Source: Sympetrum striolatum
Lineage: Eukaryota > Arthropoda > Insecta > Odonata > Libellulidae
Reading direction: 5' to 3'
NCBI GenBank assembly: GCA_947579665.1
Contig: CANPUZ010000063.1
Location: forward strand, 310,001 to 374,000
Length of the DNA stretch: 64,000 nt
The notes below the pieces were generated by a model. That model saw only the letters and a list, made by a program, of their open reading frames with translations, had not been told where the DNA came from and did no database searches. Shown piece by piece: positions 11,887 through 23,943 of this stretch; the stretch's first letter is position 1; every line of letters starts with the position of its first letter. The translations under genes were made by a program, and so were the position numbers.

Positions 11887-12041
11887 CTCAGCAATTTCAC
11901 CAGAGCAGGAATGCCACCACTCTTGAAGATCGCAAGAAGTCCCTGTCTGTGATGAGAGAGGTTGTGCAGCATACCAACAGCACCTTTGGTGGTCTCCAAG
12001 TCGTTGCTGTTCGAGATGGCACGCACCAACGCAGCAACCAT
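11887..12041 (-). CDS. arm: armadillo / beta-catenin, internal exon
   Basis: The exon reads [40 protein letters not shown] and [11 protein letters not shown], then the first two bases of a serine codon. This is the armadillo-repeat stretch that directly precedes the one coded at 5797-6097. The acceptor is GATTCGGTAG, with a pyrimidine-bearing upstream tract and a CTAAC-like branch motif. The donor is AG|GTAATG (11881-11886). The two exons join in phase (AG + T). The intron between them is about 5.8 kb and holds at least four mobile elements. Exons coding for the repeats before this one were not found to the right, so they are beyond very long introns or outside the window. GAVGMLHN has M where most family members have T. 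Confidence 0.93.
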
Positions 12042-13605
12042 CTACCGAATCACCGAGAGAAGAGTTAGCAGGCGAAATGAAGGTGGGCAGACATGCATTA
12101 GGAGGCGGAACGTAACGAATAAAATAAAAACACATTTACCATACTACATGCTATTATACATTTGGGCGCATCACGAAAAACTTTCAAAAATTCAAAAAGT
12201 TGTCACTACGGTCACATGTTTACGCAAAAACATTTTAGACAAGTTCAGAGATATGTCTCTAGCAACGGGCATAAAGTTTGATTTTTTTGTCAAAAACGTA
12301 GACACACTTTAAAAATCATAAATACAAAGCAAATTTTAGTTTACAAGTACAAAAATAAAAAGTTTAGAATGTTAATGAACGGTATAAAAAATTATATCCG
12401 CCATGCAACATCCCTCTGGGATTAGCAGTAAAATTATCATTTCTTTGCAAATTTAAGGTCTAAATTGTTGACCATTTGATTTACTTCTAGTGTACGTTTT
12501 CATTTAGAAATTTCTTATAACCATAGAAATAAAAAGTATTCCAAATAATATAATTCTTTTTACATTGTAAACTAGACACTGTTGTACCTGAATACAAAAA
12601 TTTGCTTTGTGTTCATGTTTAAAAAAAAATAAAATCTTTATTTTTGAAAATAAAAACTTTAGATCTGCTGCAGGAGACTTAAATATATTTCAATTCGATT
12701 AATTGTTTTGGGAAAATACGTGACCATAGCAACAACTCTATATCGACTAGAAATTTTGAATGACAAAAAAAAGTTTTTCGAGTCACACTATTATACATGG
12801 CCCCATACAGAGCGTTAAAGCGTTGTCTTTGCTTAGAAATAATGAAACATTGAATGTAATGATTACTCCAAAAGTAGAGCATTGGAAATAGAAAAATTAA
12901 TTTTCAGCAAATCCAATTTTCCCATCTTTCTTAGGCACTCTAAAAATTCAAAAATAGTACATTCGTGAAAACATTAATAGAGAGAAAGCCCATAAATCTA
13001 TATTAACGAGTAACAGAAGGAACACTTATGAAACAAAGTGATGAAAACAACACCAAACAACAGCAAGTACACAAAACACTTTCTTACATTACCTGAAATA
13101 CGACAATGAAACAGAAATCGTAATGATATAAATGAATTGGATGCAGAAATGATAAATCATGCAAAAAATTAGGATCCCAAGCAAATGAAACGATTCAATG
13201 ACGACTCTAAGATAACCTTGCAATGCATTCAATGGGCTGAACATTTCAGAAGCTAAGGTTGTCTGAAATGCAGTGGTCTTGAGGGAATTATCCCTTGTCA
13301 GTCAGCTATTACTACAAAAATCCCTAATTCAGACACATTCTATTTATGACATAAAAGTATCTGTTGTGGGAAAAGTAAGAAACTAATGCTAGATATTAAA
13401 TTTTTTCCAAAAGCGAGCCTTGAGCCTTAACTTGTAGCAATGCCTATACTCAGGCATTTACAGTAACATTAATCCAAGGAATAACTCAAGGAAAGACGGT
13501 AGTAAGCATTTACGCTGTGTGTGCTACGTATCAATTTCATCTTTATCAATCACATTACATATTTTCATTTTTTAGATAGTATTTTTGTCAAATTATGTTT
13601 TTTTG
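12042..13605. other. armadillo intron or upstream region, no exon recognised
   Basis: AT-rich. I looked on the minus strand for the upstream armadillo-repeat exon and did not find it. Nothing else can be supported. Confidence 0.4.
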
Positions 13606-13613
13606 GGTATGAC

Positions 13614-14214
13614 TAGGGATGGGACAATCGATTGAAAAAAACAATCGAAACGTTATTCAATTGTTTTGGCATTTATTTGATTGTTTTCATTCGAATGAAG
13701 TCACTCGCTTTCGTAGGAGGACAGGACGCAATAGCTGGTCAGTGGCAGTAACACCTGGCTGCCGGGATATCGGATCAGATATACATACACACACACGTAT
13801 ATCTATATTCATAATTCATCAGAATTACATATCTCTTCCACTAAATGGGATGATGTTGCGAGCCGCTTCTATCCTCTCCTCTTCAACGCGAATCAAGTAA
13901 ACGAGTGAAAAATCTAATAAACCGAGTGAATGTATTCGATTGTTTATAGCGATTGGAAAAAAATCGAATGAATCTATTTGATTTTTTACTCACTTCCTCT
14001 GAACGAGTGAACCACTCACTTGTAACAATCAAATACATTTATTAGATTTTTTCCCTCGCAAAAAACAATCGAATTAATTTATTCAATTTTTTTCCACTCA
14101 CTAAAAACAATCAAATAGATTCACTCTGTTAGGATTGAGTGAAAAATCGAAACGCTTTATTAGAATAATTCGATCGAAGCAAACAACCGAATTATTCGAT
14201 TGTTCCCACCTCTA
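13614..14214. mobile_element. hAT-type MITE with perfect 8-bp target duplication
   Basis: GGTATGAC occurs on both sides, at 13606-13613 and 14215-14222. The termini are TAGGGATGGGACAATCG and, inverted, TAGAGGTGGGAACAATCG. The 601-bp interior is made largely of inverted and direct copies of an AAACAATCGAAT-type word, giving it strong self-complementarity. There is no transposase, so a resident hAT would be needed to move it. Confidence 0.85.
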
Positions 14215-14222
14215 GGTATGAC

Positions 14223-16003
14223 TATAATATTTATCTCATTCTATTTACTATTTCATGTTTTACCTTCAAAAATTATCTTTAAGATGTTTTGTATCAACTC
14301 CATATTCATTCCTTGCCTTATTTCTTTTTCTGTAAGTTTATTAAAGCTCATAATCTACCATCTCCTTCCTGTGTAACATAATTAACTGCAGAATCAATTC
14401 TCCTTTCCTACTCTCTCTTTCCTTCGAGAACAACTCGCCTATTCTCTCTGAGCACTCCATCAACTGTTAAACGATCACTCTTTTTCCATTAAATCCCTTT
14501 CTTCCAAAGTTCACTTCTTCTCTCCTCTTAAATCCATCCCAAATATGGTTCCAAGAGATTGATTTTTATAATTTCATTCATTATTTTAAATTAATTTTAT
14601 GTTGTTGATTTGTTGTTTTATTTTTTTCTCACTGATTGTTGGTTTTTCCTTGCTTCTTGTTATTTCCCCAACTGTAATTAGCCTCGTACTGTTTGTTGAT
14701 ACTAACTGATAAATGAATAAAACAAAAGATACATAAACAATTTTGTAGTTTTGGCCTTTATTTAAATCAAGTTTAAGCTCTTATAATGAAGTCAATGATT
14801 TTTTTTTTGGAATTAATTACTATTTGTCGTTTAATTTTTTATTTCAAGCACTTTCCTGATAAGAATATTTTTAATGAAAAAATATGCGTGTCAAACAAGC
14901 ACAGCATTGTAGCATGTTGTTTAGTCTCTAAGCGTTTGACTTCCTGCTTTCTCAATATCCTTGTTCCACACTCATAAAGCAAAACAATCAACATCCTAGA
15001 TAATTCATAAAAATTATGCCCTTTTTCCTAATTTTGTTATTCGACTAAGCTAGGTCTATTTGTGATCAAACTATAAAATTAAAAAACCTGACAACTTGGA
15101 AAGAAATTTCCTAAATAACTACACTATGAAAGTGTTACTCCGCAAGTAATGTTGATAAAAGATGATGCATTGCAAGGTTTTCTCAATTGAACATCAAACA
15201 ACGCAATTGAAACATGCCGAAGAAAGACCAACTTCCTTCCTTCATCACCACCATCCAAACTTTCCAAAAGCGAAATGATAGCATTCCACACACAAATAAC
15301 TGAATTATTTATGAATTATTCACCATCTGCTGTTATTTTCCAACACAAATTCCAGGAAGCATGTGAGAAATAAATGAGTATGGTTAGCATGAAATGAATC
15401 TGTGAGTGAATCACTTATTCTAAATGAACACAGCAATGACCAAGAAATATTATTATTTCATAACCTCCAAGTAGGCTGTAAGGCAGGAGGCAGTTATTCT
15501 ACATATTCATTTACTTTTCATCTAAATACATACATACACATATGACATATAAATTGTTATTTCTGGATTTTTTGGGGTTCATCACAGGCCTTCTCGGATA
15601 CTGTAGCGGTCCCAGGGTAAAACCCCACCGTACATCACCCTGCCAAACTTCCTCCAGAAATTCGACATTACTAAAATCCCCTTACATTCTATAATACCTT
15701 TATCTACTACGATGAATTAAAACATTTCTTTTTACAAGATCTTGTATTTTTAGGCAAGGGGCTTAAGAGCGATCTAGGTAACTTATTCCTTTCTGAAATG
15801 CCTCTGTTAACCCTTTCACTACAGCAAGCGTGCCGGCATGCTCTCTGGTTCCTTACCGAGGTACAGAGAGCGTGCCGGGACGCTCATGCCCATCAGTTTT
15901 AAATGATTGGGAGAACGCTCCCGATACTCAGAAAGGTTTTCCTTTAGTCTACCGATAACCACGAATGAATACATTCTCATTCTCATAAATACGGGCTATA
16001 TCA
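14223..16003. other. Non-coding sequence, nothing firmly recognised
   Basis: The stretch at 15804-15850 starts TTAACCCTTTCACTAC and contains AGCGTGCCGGCATGC. This resembles one end of another TTAA-targeting (piggyBac-like) element, but no partner end was seen. The rest is AT-rich with no exon signal. Confidence 0.35.
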
Positions 16004-16440
16004 TTATAAATGTGTAAAATTCACCAATATGGCTGCTGAAGGTTTAGAAAAGAATATTTCGCAATATTCTTTGCCACCAAGGCTTAATTTAAATTCATGG
16101 CTATCTTTTCCCCTGAATTCTGGTTTCTCCAAAGCATTTTTTAAAGCTTCCCAACCATTTTTACCTGAAATTATGTTGTAAATACAACCTAGTCGATTTA
16201 TTTTTCTTCTTTTCTCAAATGTTTCCCACGCCAGAGTCTTTAACTTTTCTGTGACGCTGTCCATTTTTCTAAATCCGCCCATTACATATCGAGCTGCTTT
16301 CCTTTGCACTTTTTCTATTTTCTTTGATCGACAACATTGATATGGACCCCACACGGCTGTTGCGTATTCAAGATTCGGTCTTACAAGCGATGTATATCCC
16401 CTATGTTTTGCTCCTGCCCTTAAAATTCCTCATCACGTAA
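16004..16440 (-). pseudogene. LINE reverse-transcriptase C-terminal fragment (jockey/CR1-like)
   Basis: The frame reads GYTSLVRPNLEYATAVWGPY, followed by KIEKVQRKAARYVMGGF and MDSVTEKLKTLAWETFEKRR. This is the 3' part of a non-LTR retrotransposon ORF2, after the RT palm, with the conserved LEYA..VW, IEKVQR.AAR and L.W..L..RR blocks. The upstream half is absent and the frame slips near 16420, so it is a 5'-truncated dead copy. Confidence 0.8.
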
Positions 16441-17918
16441 TGCAACAAATGCCTTAGCTACAATTAAATTGACGTGTTTTCCCAATTGAGATTTTTATCA
16501 AACGTGACTCATATTTGCAATGATTGGATTCTATGATTCCAATGGACAAGAAATATGACAGAGCTTACATGAAATACGGAAAAAGGGATGATTCATTACA
16601 TACACCAACAAGGTTTCAGTAACGCTCGCATCGTTACTTGTTTCTCATTGTATTTTACATGATAATTAGCCATGTTTGTGATAATAGTTCACTACATACA
16701 GTTTCGAGAATTTTACACTAAGATTAACCAAGTGATTTCTTTGTTATTTTTTTCTTTATTTTTCATACTGGAAACTCTAAATGTGTATCTAAACTAATAA
16801 AATTCACAGTCTCTGGCAATGTCTCGCGGAAATACGTCATGATAAAAATCCGGAATTTGCAAGCTTAAATGCAATGACTGTGATTGGGTCAAAAGCGGAG
16901 AAATTTCGCCATAAGAGCCAGTGAACATAAAAGATGTTTTATGAACAAGTCTTCCCAATCTCACTTTGCTAAGCACCTTCTGGAATTCAACCATTCTTCT
17001 GACTTTGTACCCGAAATTCTTACTCTATAGATAGAAACCAAAGGCTTAATTTCTTAGAAAAGTTTGAGATTAATTCCCATACAAATTCCAAACAATGTAA
17101 TGTTGTTAACGAGCACCTCTTCCCATTGATTTGATGCATTCTTCCACCCACTGACAATGTTTCTCTAACTCCAGTTCCATCCCCCTGACTCTGTCCTCTC
17201 CCCAACGCCCCTCTTTTCCTATTTCCTTATTTTCCCGCCAGTCTTACTTGTATATATTATGCTTTACGTTTTTGCTTGGTCACTTGATGATGGAGATCAA
17301 TCTCTGAAACTAGTCGTGTCTTGTTTCCATTTATTGTGTTTAATAAATACTGTGGAAAAAGTACAAATTGTTATTTTTCTTATATCTAAACTGTTTATCA
17401 GTTCATCCATTCACTATTTTCACATTTAATTTGTACTCTTAGACCAAATTCTGTGAGCAATAAAATGGCAAATTGACAAGGCCCCAAAAAAAAAGGATTT
17501 AGGTGCACGCAATAGGGTGGATCGAGAAAACTTTTTTTCCGTAATCCGTCAACGGCTAGTGCTTTAAGTTTGTGGTCGCTGGTCCTTATAACATATAAAT
17601 AAATTCAACTCAATCGGAATATGTCCTGAGGCTGCGAATTTTAGTCAAAATTATAAATTTTTGTGAAAAACATCAAATTTTTGCATTTTCTCCTGGTTGT
17701 TTCTCAATGTTTCCAAAGTGATTTAATGGCAAAGGAGTGCATATATTGCTTGGTAGTTGATGAATCAAGGAAAATGAGTTTTCAGTTCACCAAAATTAGT
17801 CAAAATAGCCGTTTTTTCGATCCACCCCAGCCCGCAAGCTACTTTAACACTCATTTCTCAAAGAACTTCTCAATATTTTTAAACTTACATTTAAGCAACA
17901 TTTTACTCGTATATATAT
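16441..17918. other. Non-coding repeats of unclear type
   Basis: Around 17277-17370 the text CTTGATGATGGAGATCAATC, CTGAAACTAGTCGTG and TTTAATAAATACTGTGG resembles the 3' tail of an arthropod retroelement, which I cannot assign. The stretch 17540-17600 (AGTGCTTTAAGTTTGTGG) recurs inverted near 39990-40020. No gene seen. Confidence 0.35.
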
Positions 17919-19042
17919 ACGAGTAAAATGTAGCTTGCATACTGCAAGCAGATCGACAACAATAATTTTATATCGGCATTATATCGGGACGATCCTCAAA
18001 AGAAAAAAAAAATTATTGAAAATATTCTTAAAATTCGCTGCAATTTAATCGTCTGGCATCGAACCAAGGCCTTCCTGGTGAACCTACTATGCAGCAGAAC
18101 AGAAAATCACCATCTCTTACTATGTGTGAAAATTCAAGCAGAAATGTTGGCTCCAACTGCCTCAAATGACGTCCTACTTTTCAATAAGGTAAATGGCTCC
18201 CTGGATTCGAACCAAGAACGATCTAGGAAATCTAAAACATGTTTTTGAAATGTATCTATGTTCTTTATCTATATGAATAATTTCATGTTTTAAAATTATT
18301 GGGAAGGGGTTTAAATTAATTCTTAAAAATCGGATAATTTTCTGATTGTAGAGACGCCTGGTGTCGAAACCAGGAAATATTGGTAGCTGTGAATGCACAG
18401 TATGACTTTTTAAAACTTCATATTATTTCATACTAAGTTTGAAGTCGATATCATGCCGGAAAGTACATAAAACGTTTTACTGTTATCTCCATAAGAAATG
18501 CATGGAGGAATGTAAATGGCCCTCTGGGCTCGAACCAAGGACCATCAGCGAATATGTAAAATTTGATTATGAAATATATGTGTGATCTCCAACTTCATGC
18601 CGAATTTCAAGTTTTCATGCCAACGGGAAGTGGTCCAAAAAAAATCTTAAAAATCGCCACAATGCATTTTAAACGGCCGATTTTTGCCTCGACCTAGCAT
18701 CGAACCCAGGATATTTTCAACAAAACTAATTTATGTTTTCGATAGATCATGACCATATATATCAGCTCCTTGAGTTTTAAGTCCCTACCTATCCGGCAAG
18801 TATTTTTTAAAAATTTCCGAAAATCAAAGCAATGCATTTAAACGGGAAAAATCGGGACTTTAGCCCTCTGGAATCATACCCATGACACTGAGGTTCAAAA
18901 TCGCAATTTTTCTGGCGGTTACACGTTATGGCCAATATGTCGTAAAAATTTCAAGTCAATGACGCTTGTGGTTTAGCCTGTGAATTAGTATCCTATCTAT
19001 GTAGCTATATATATGAATGAATCCGGAGAAGCATCTATATAT
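17919..19042 (-). repeat. Modular ~1.1-kb repeat, unit 1 (minus orientation)
   Basis: Read on the minus strand, the unit begins with a CTTCTCCGGATTCATTCAT leader near 19030. It passes through modules that each carry a GGTTCGANNCC-like motif, and ends with the hairpin GCTTGCAGTATGCAAGC followed by ACATTTTACTCGT at 17919. Its outer end abuts an inverted copy of the terminal 20 bases (17898-17918), making a perfect ACATTTTACTCGTATA palindrome. No coding frame. See unit 4 for module detail. Confidence 0.85.
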
Positions 19043-19043
19043 A

Positions 19044-20138
19044 ACGAGTAAAATGTTGCTTGCATACTGCAAGCAGATCGGCAACACTAATTTCATATCG
19101 GCATCAAATCAGGACGGTCCTCAAAAGAAAAAAAAAGGATTGAAAATATTCTTAAAATTGGCTGAAATTTAATCGTCTGGCATCGAACCCGGGTCTTTCC
19201 TTTGAACTTTTTATGCAGCACAATAGAAGATCAACATCTCTAACTATGTGTGAAAATTCAAGCAGTAACATTGGATACAACTGCCTCAAAAGACGTTCTA
19301 ATTTTCATGATTGTAAATGCCTCTCTGGATTCGAACCAAGGACGATCTTGGAAATCTAAAACATGATTTTGAAATGTATCTATAATTTCTATCTACATGC
19401 CGAATTTCAAGTTTCTATATTGTTGGGAAAGTGTTCAAAATAATTATTGAATATCGGATCAGTTACTGATTGTAGAGACGCCTGGTGTCGAACCCAGGAC
19501 ACACTGGTAGCTGTGAATGCACAGTTTGATTTTTATGAACTTGATCTTATTTTATGCAAAGTTTGAAGTCAATATCATGCCGAGAAGTACCTAAAATTTG
19601 TTTCCGTTATCCCCATAACAAATGCATTGTGGAGTGCAAATGGCCCTCTGGGATCGAACCAAGGACCATAAGGGAATAAAAAAAATTTTATTATGATATA
19701 TATTTATGATTTCTAACCACATGCCAAATTTCAAGTTTCCATGCATTCGGAAAGAGGTCCAAAAAAAATCTTAAAAATTGCCACAATGCGTTTTAAACGG
19801 CCGATTTTTGCCCCGACCTAGCATCGAACCCAGGATATTTTCCGTAAAACTCATTTATGTTTTCGATAGATCATGTTCATATATATAGGCTCCTTGAGTT
19901 TTGATTCTCTACCTATCCGGAAAGTATTTTTTTTTAATTCCCGAAAATCAAAGCAATGCATTTAAACGGGAAAAATCGAGATTTTGGAGCCCTCTGGAAT
20001 CGAACCCATGACACTGAGGTTCAAAATCACAATTTTTCTGGAGGTTATACGTTATGGCCAATATGTCGTAAAAATTTCAAGCCATTGACGCTAGAGGTTT
20101 AGCCTGTGACTTTGTATCCTCTCTATATATATCTATTA
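19044..20138 (-). repeat. Modular ~1.1-kb repeat, unit 2 (minus orientation)
   Basis: This is a head-to-tail neighbour of unit 1 with the same modules in the same order and clear point differences throughout. The 3' hairpin GCTTGCAGTATGCAAGC is intact near 19057-19073. Confidence 0.85.
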
Positions 20139-20139
20139 T

Positions 20140-21255
20140 ACGAGTGCAATGTAGCTTGCATACTGCAAGCAGATCGGTAATATTATTTTTATTTCGGCAT
20201 CATATCGGGACGGTTCTCAAAAGAAAAAAAAAAAGATTGAAAATATTCTTAAAATTCGCTTCAATTTTAGCGTCTGGCATCGAACCCGGGTCTTCCTGGT
20301 GAACTTACTAAGCGGCACAATAGAAGATCACTATATCTAACTATGTGTGAAAATTCAAGCAGAAATATTTGCTACAACTGCTTCAAACGACGTTCTACTT
20401 TTCACGAATGTAAATGGCTCTCCGCATTCGAACCAAGGACGATCGTGGGAATCTAGAACATGTTCCTGAAATGTATCTATAATCTCTATCTGTATGCTGA
20501 ATTTCAAGTTTCTATATAATTGGGAAATGGTTCCAAAAAATTCTTAAAAATCGGATCATATACGGATTGTAGAGACGCCTGGTGGTGAAACCAGGAAACA
20601 TTGGTAGCTGTGAATTCACAGTTTGATTAGTAATGACTTGATCTTATCTTATGCAAAGTTTCAAGTAGATATAATATCGGGAAGCACCTAAAATTTTTTT
20701 CCGTAATCTCCATAAGAAATGCATTGAGGAATGCAAATGGCCCTCTGGGATCGAACCAAGGACCATAGGGGAATATATAAAATTTGATTATGAAATATAA
20801 TTATGATATCTAACGCCATGCCGAATTTCAAGTTTCTATGCCATCGGAAAAGGGTTCAAAAAAAATCTTAAAAATCGCCACAATGCATTTTAAACGGCCG
20901 ATTTTTGCCCCGGCCTAGCATCGAACCAAGGACCATATTCGAAGATGTATTTCCGATTTTCGTTGGCTATGCACGGCATCTAGCGGTCCCTCGAGTTTCA
21001 ACTCTCCGCTTTTCCGGGAAGTGCCTCAAAAAAATTTTCGAAAATCCTCGCCATGTATTCTTATGGACAAAATCGCGACTTTGGGACCTTCTGGAATCGA
21101 ACCCATGACACCGAGGTTCAAAGTCGGCTTTTTCCTGGAGGTTACACGTTATGGCCATAACGTCGTAAAAATTTCAAGTCCGTGGCACTTGTGGAACATG
21201 GTTAGAATTTTGATCCCCTATATATATATAGGTATATCCGGAGAAACGTCTATCT
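20140..21255 (-). repeat. Modular ~1.1-kb repeat, unit 3 (minus orientation)
   Basis: The third head-to-tail copy. Its leader end (ATCCGGAGAAACGTCTATC, 21237-21255) meets the leader of unit 4 (GATGCTTCTCCGGATTCATT, 21267-21286), so the array changes strand here, head to head. Confidence 0.85.
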
Positions 21256-21261
21256 ATTAAA

Positions 21262-21292
21262 TATAGATGCTTCTCCGGATTCATTCAAGGAT

Positions 21293-21328
<36 letters not shown>

Positions 21329-22402
21329 GATACTAATTCACAGCCTAAACTAGAAGCGTCATCGACTTGAAATTTTTACGACGTATTGGCCATAACGTAT
21401 AACCGCCAGAAAAAATGCGATTTTGAACCTCAGTGTCATGGGTTCGATTCCAGAGGGCCCCAAAGTCGCGATTTTCCCCATAAGAATACATGGCGGGGAT
21501 TTTCGAAAATTTTTTTGAGACACTTCCCGGAAAAGGAGAGTGTTGAAACTCGAGGGATCGCTAGATGCCCCCCATATCATAAGAAAACCATAAAGATATC
21601 TACGAATATTATCCTAGGTTCGATGCTAGGACGGGGCAAAAGTCGGCCGTTTAAAATGCATTGCGGCGATATTTTAGTCTTTTTTTGAACCCTTTTCCGA
21701 TGGCATAGAAACTTAAAATTCGGCATGGCGTTAGATATCATAATTATATTTCATAATCAAATTTTACATATTCCCTTATGGTCCTTGGTTCGATCCCAGA
21801 GGGCCATTTACATTCCTCAATGCATTTCTTATGGAGATTACGGAAACACATTTTAGGTGCTTCCCGATATTATATCTACTTGAAACTTTGCATAAGATAA
21901 GATCAAGTCATTACTAATCAAACTGTGAATTCACAGCTACCAATGCTTCCTGGTTTTACCACCAGGCGTCTCTACAATCAGTAAATGATCCGATTTTTAA
22001 GAATTATTTGGAACCATTTCCCAATTATATAGAAAATTGAAATTCAGCATATAGATAGAGATCATAAATAACTTTCAGAAACATTTTTTAGATTTCCAAG
22101 ATCGTCCTTGGTTCGAATCCAGAGAGCCATTTAAATTCGTGAAAATTAGAACGTCTTTTGAGGCAGTTGTAGCCCATATTTCTGCTTGAATTTTCACACA
22201 TCGTTAGAGATGGTGATGTTCTATTGTCCTGCATAGTAAGTTCACAGTAAAGACCCGGGTTCGATGCCAGATGATGGAATTTAGGCAAATTTTAAGAAAA
22301 ATTTCAATCTTTTTTTTTCTTTTGATGGCCGTCCGGATATGATGCCGACATGAAAATAGTGTTGCCGATCTGCTTGCAGTATGCAAGCAACATTTTACTC
22401 GT
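21262..22402 (+). repeat. Modular ~1.1-kb repeat, unit 4 (plus orientation)
   Basis: This unit shows the architecture best. After the leader and a GATA run (21297-21328), B-box/T-arm-like motifs sit at 21441 (GGTTCGATTCC), 21617 (GGTTCGATGCT), 21787 (GGTTCGATCCC), 21952 (GGTTTTACCACC, decayed), 22110 (GGTTCGAATCC) and 22258 (GGTTCGATGCC), 148-176 bp apart. Between motifs the modules share a weak common layout: a TTTAAATGCATT-like block, an AATTTTTTTGA run, a CACTTCCCG block and a TTGAAATT block. The unit ends in GATCTGCTTGCAGTATGCAAGC and ACATTTTACTCGT. No coding frame longer than chance. The hairpin-then-short-tail end resembles Helitron/Helentron termini, but no CTRR end is present. Confidence 0.88.
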
Positions 22403-22410
22403 ATATAATA

Positions 22411-23580
22411 GATATAGATGCTTCTCCGGATTCATTCATATATATAGCTATATAGCTATATAGGTATATAGATAGGATACAAATTCACAGGCTAAACCAC
22501 AAGCGTCATTGACTTGAAATTTTTATTACATATCGGCCATAACGTGAAACCCCCAGGAAAAAAGCGACTTTGATCCTCAGTGTCATAGGTTCGATTCCAG
22601 AGGGCCCCAAAGTCCCGATTTTTCCCGTTTGAATGCATTGCCGTGATTTTCGGGAATTTAAAAAAAATACTTACCGGATACGTAGAGAAATAAAATTCAA
22701 GGAGCCTATATTTATGGTCTTGGAATTTTGAAAACATCAATGACTTTCACAAAAAATATCCTGGGTTCGATGCTAGGACGATGCATAGATCTGCCCTTTA
22801 AAATACATGGGAGCCGTTTTTCATTATTTTTTTAGATGCACTTATCAAAATGATAGGATTTTCTCGCTCAGCTAGATGATATATATTAAGAATTTGTTTA
22901 AGAAAAAAAATTTCATAAGACCGTACTATCCCTGGGTTTGATGCCAGAGCACATTAACTTTTCTCTCATAAGGAATATAAGGGAAAAGTAAAACGTTGTT
23001 TGAGGCAGTTGAAGCCAATATTTTTGCATGAATTTTCACTCATACTTAAAGATGGTGATCCTCTATTATGTTGCATAGGAAGTATTAATAGAAAGACCCA
23101 GGTTCGATGCCGGGCGGTAAATATGTCTCCTGTTTAAAATACCTTGGGTTAATATTTCATTGTTTTTTTTTTGCACTTATCGAAATGTTACGAAGTTCGT
23201 AATAGGATAGAAGATGTATGGTAAGAATTGCTTTAAGAAAAAAATTTTCATAAGACCTTACTATTCCTGGGTTCGATGCCAGAGCACATTAACATTTCTC
23301 TCATAAGGAATATAAGGGAAAAGTAGGACGTCGATTGAGGCAGTTGCAGCCAATATTTTTGCTTGAATTTTCACACATAGTTAGAGAGGGTGATATTCTA
23401 TTGTGCTACATAGTATGTTCACCAGTAAGAGTCGGGTTCGATGCCAGACGATGAAATTTCAGCGAATTTTAAGAAAAATTTCAATCCTTTTTTTTTCTTT
23501 TGAGGACCGTCCCGATATGATGCGGATATGAAATCAGTATTTCCGATCTGCTTGCAGTATGCGAGCTACATTTTACTCGT
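22411..23580 (+). repeat. Modular ~1.1-kb repeat, unit 5 (plus orientation, variant modules)
   Basis: It has the same leader and terminal hairpin as units 1-4, but the middle differs. A module containing GGGTTYGATGCCAGAGCAC followed by CTCATAAGGAATATAAGGG is present twice (near 22935-22992 and 23270-23325). This matches the copy at 54221-55385. A truncated, inverted leader follows at about 23595-23660. Confidence 0.82.
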
Positions 23581-23943
23581 ATATATATATATATGATATA
23601 TGAATGAATCCGGAGAAGCATCTATATATAATAGATAGGTATCCGGAGAAGCTTATAATAGATATAAAAATTATATAAATATTTACATACAAATATTTGA
23701 CTGCATAACTATGTTATGTTCATAAAACATATTTTTGTTCTTTGTTTTGCACTATTTTTTGTACAATGAACAGAATGTCCAATAAATAAAGCAAGAAAAC
23801 AATAAACACAACACTAAAGGCTATAACATGATCAGGCATCATAACATAATTTTTACATAATCTTAGTATTCAGATTTTGAAATAGCATTTAAGATAGTAT
23901 AAATATCCAGCACAGCAAAATAATATTAGGAAATGAAAGTTAC

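Noticed and set aside
11833..12135. 100-codon minus-strand frame over the second armadillo exon
   Set aside because: It is a shadow in the wrong frame; the armadillo text is in another frame of the same strand.
21441..22270. Six tandem tRNA genes
   Set aside because: Only the T-arm/B-box part is present at each position. No acceptor stem, D arm or anticodon arm pairs around any of them.
17880..23600. CRISPR-like or satellite array
   Set aside because: Spacing is irregular at the module level, units are 1.1 kb and switch strand, and the context is eukaryotic.
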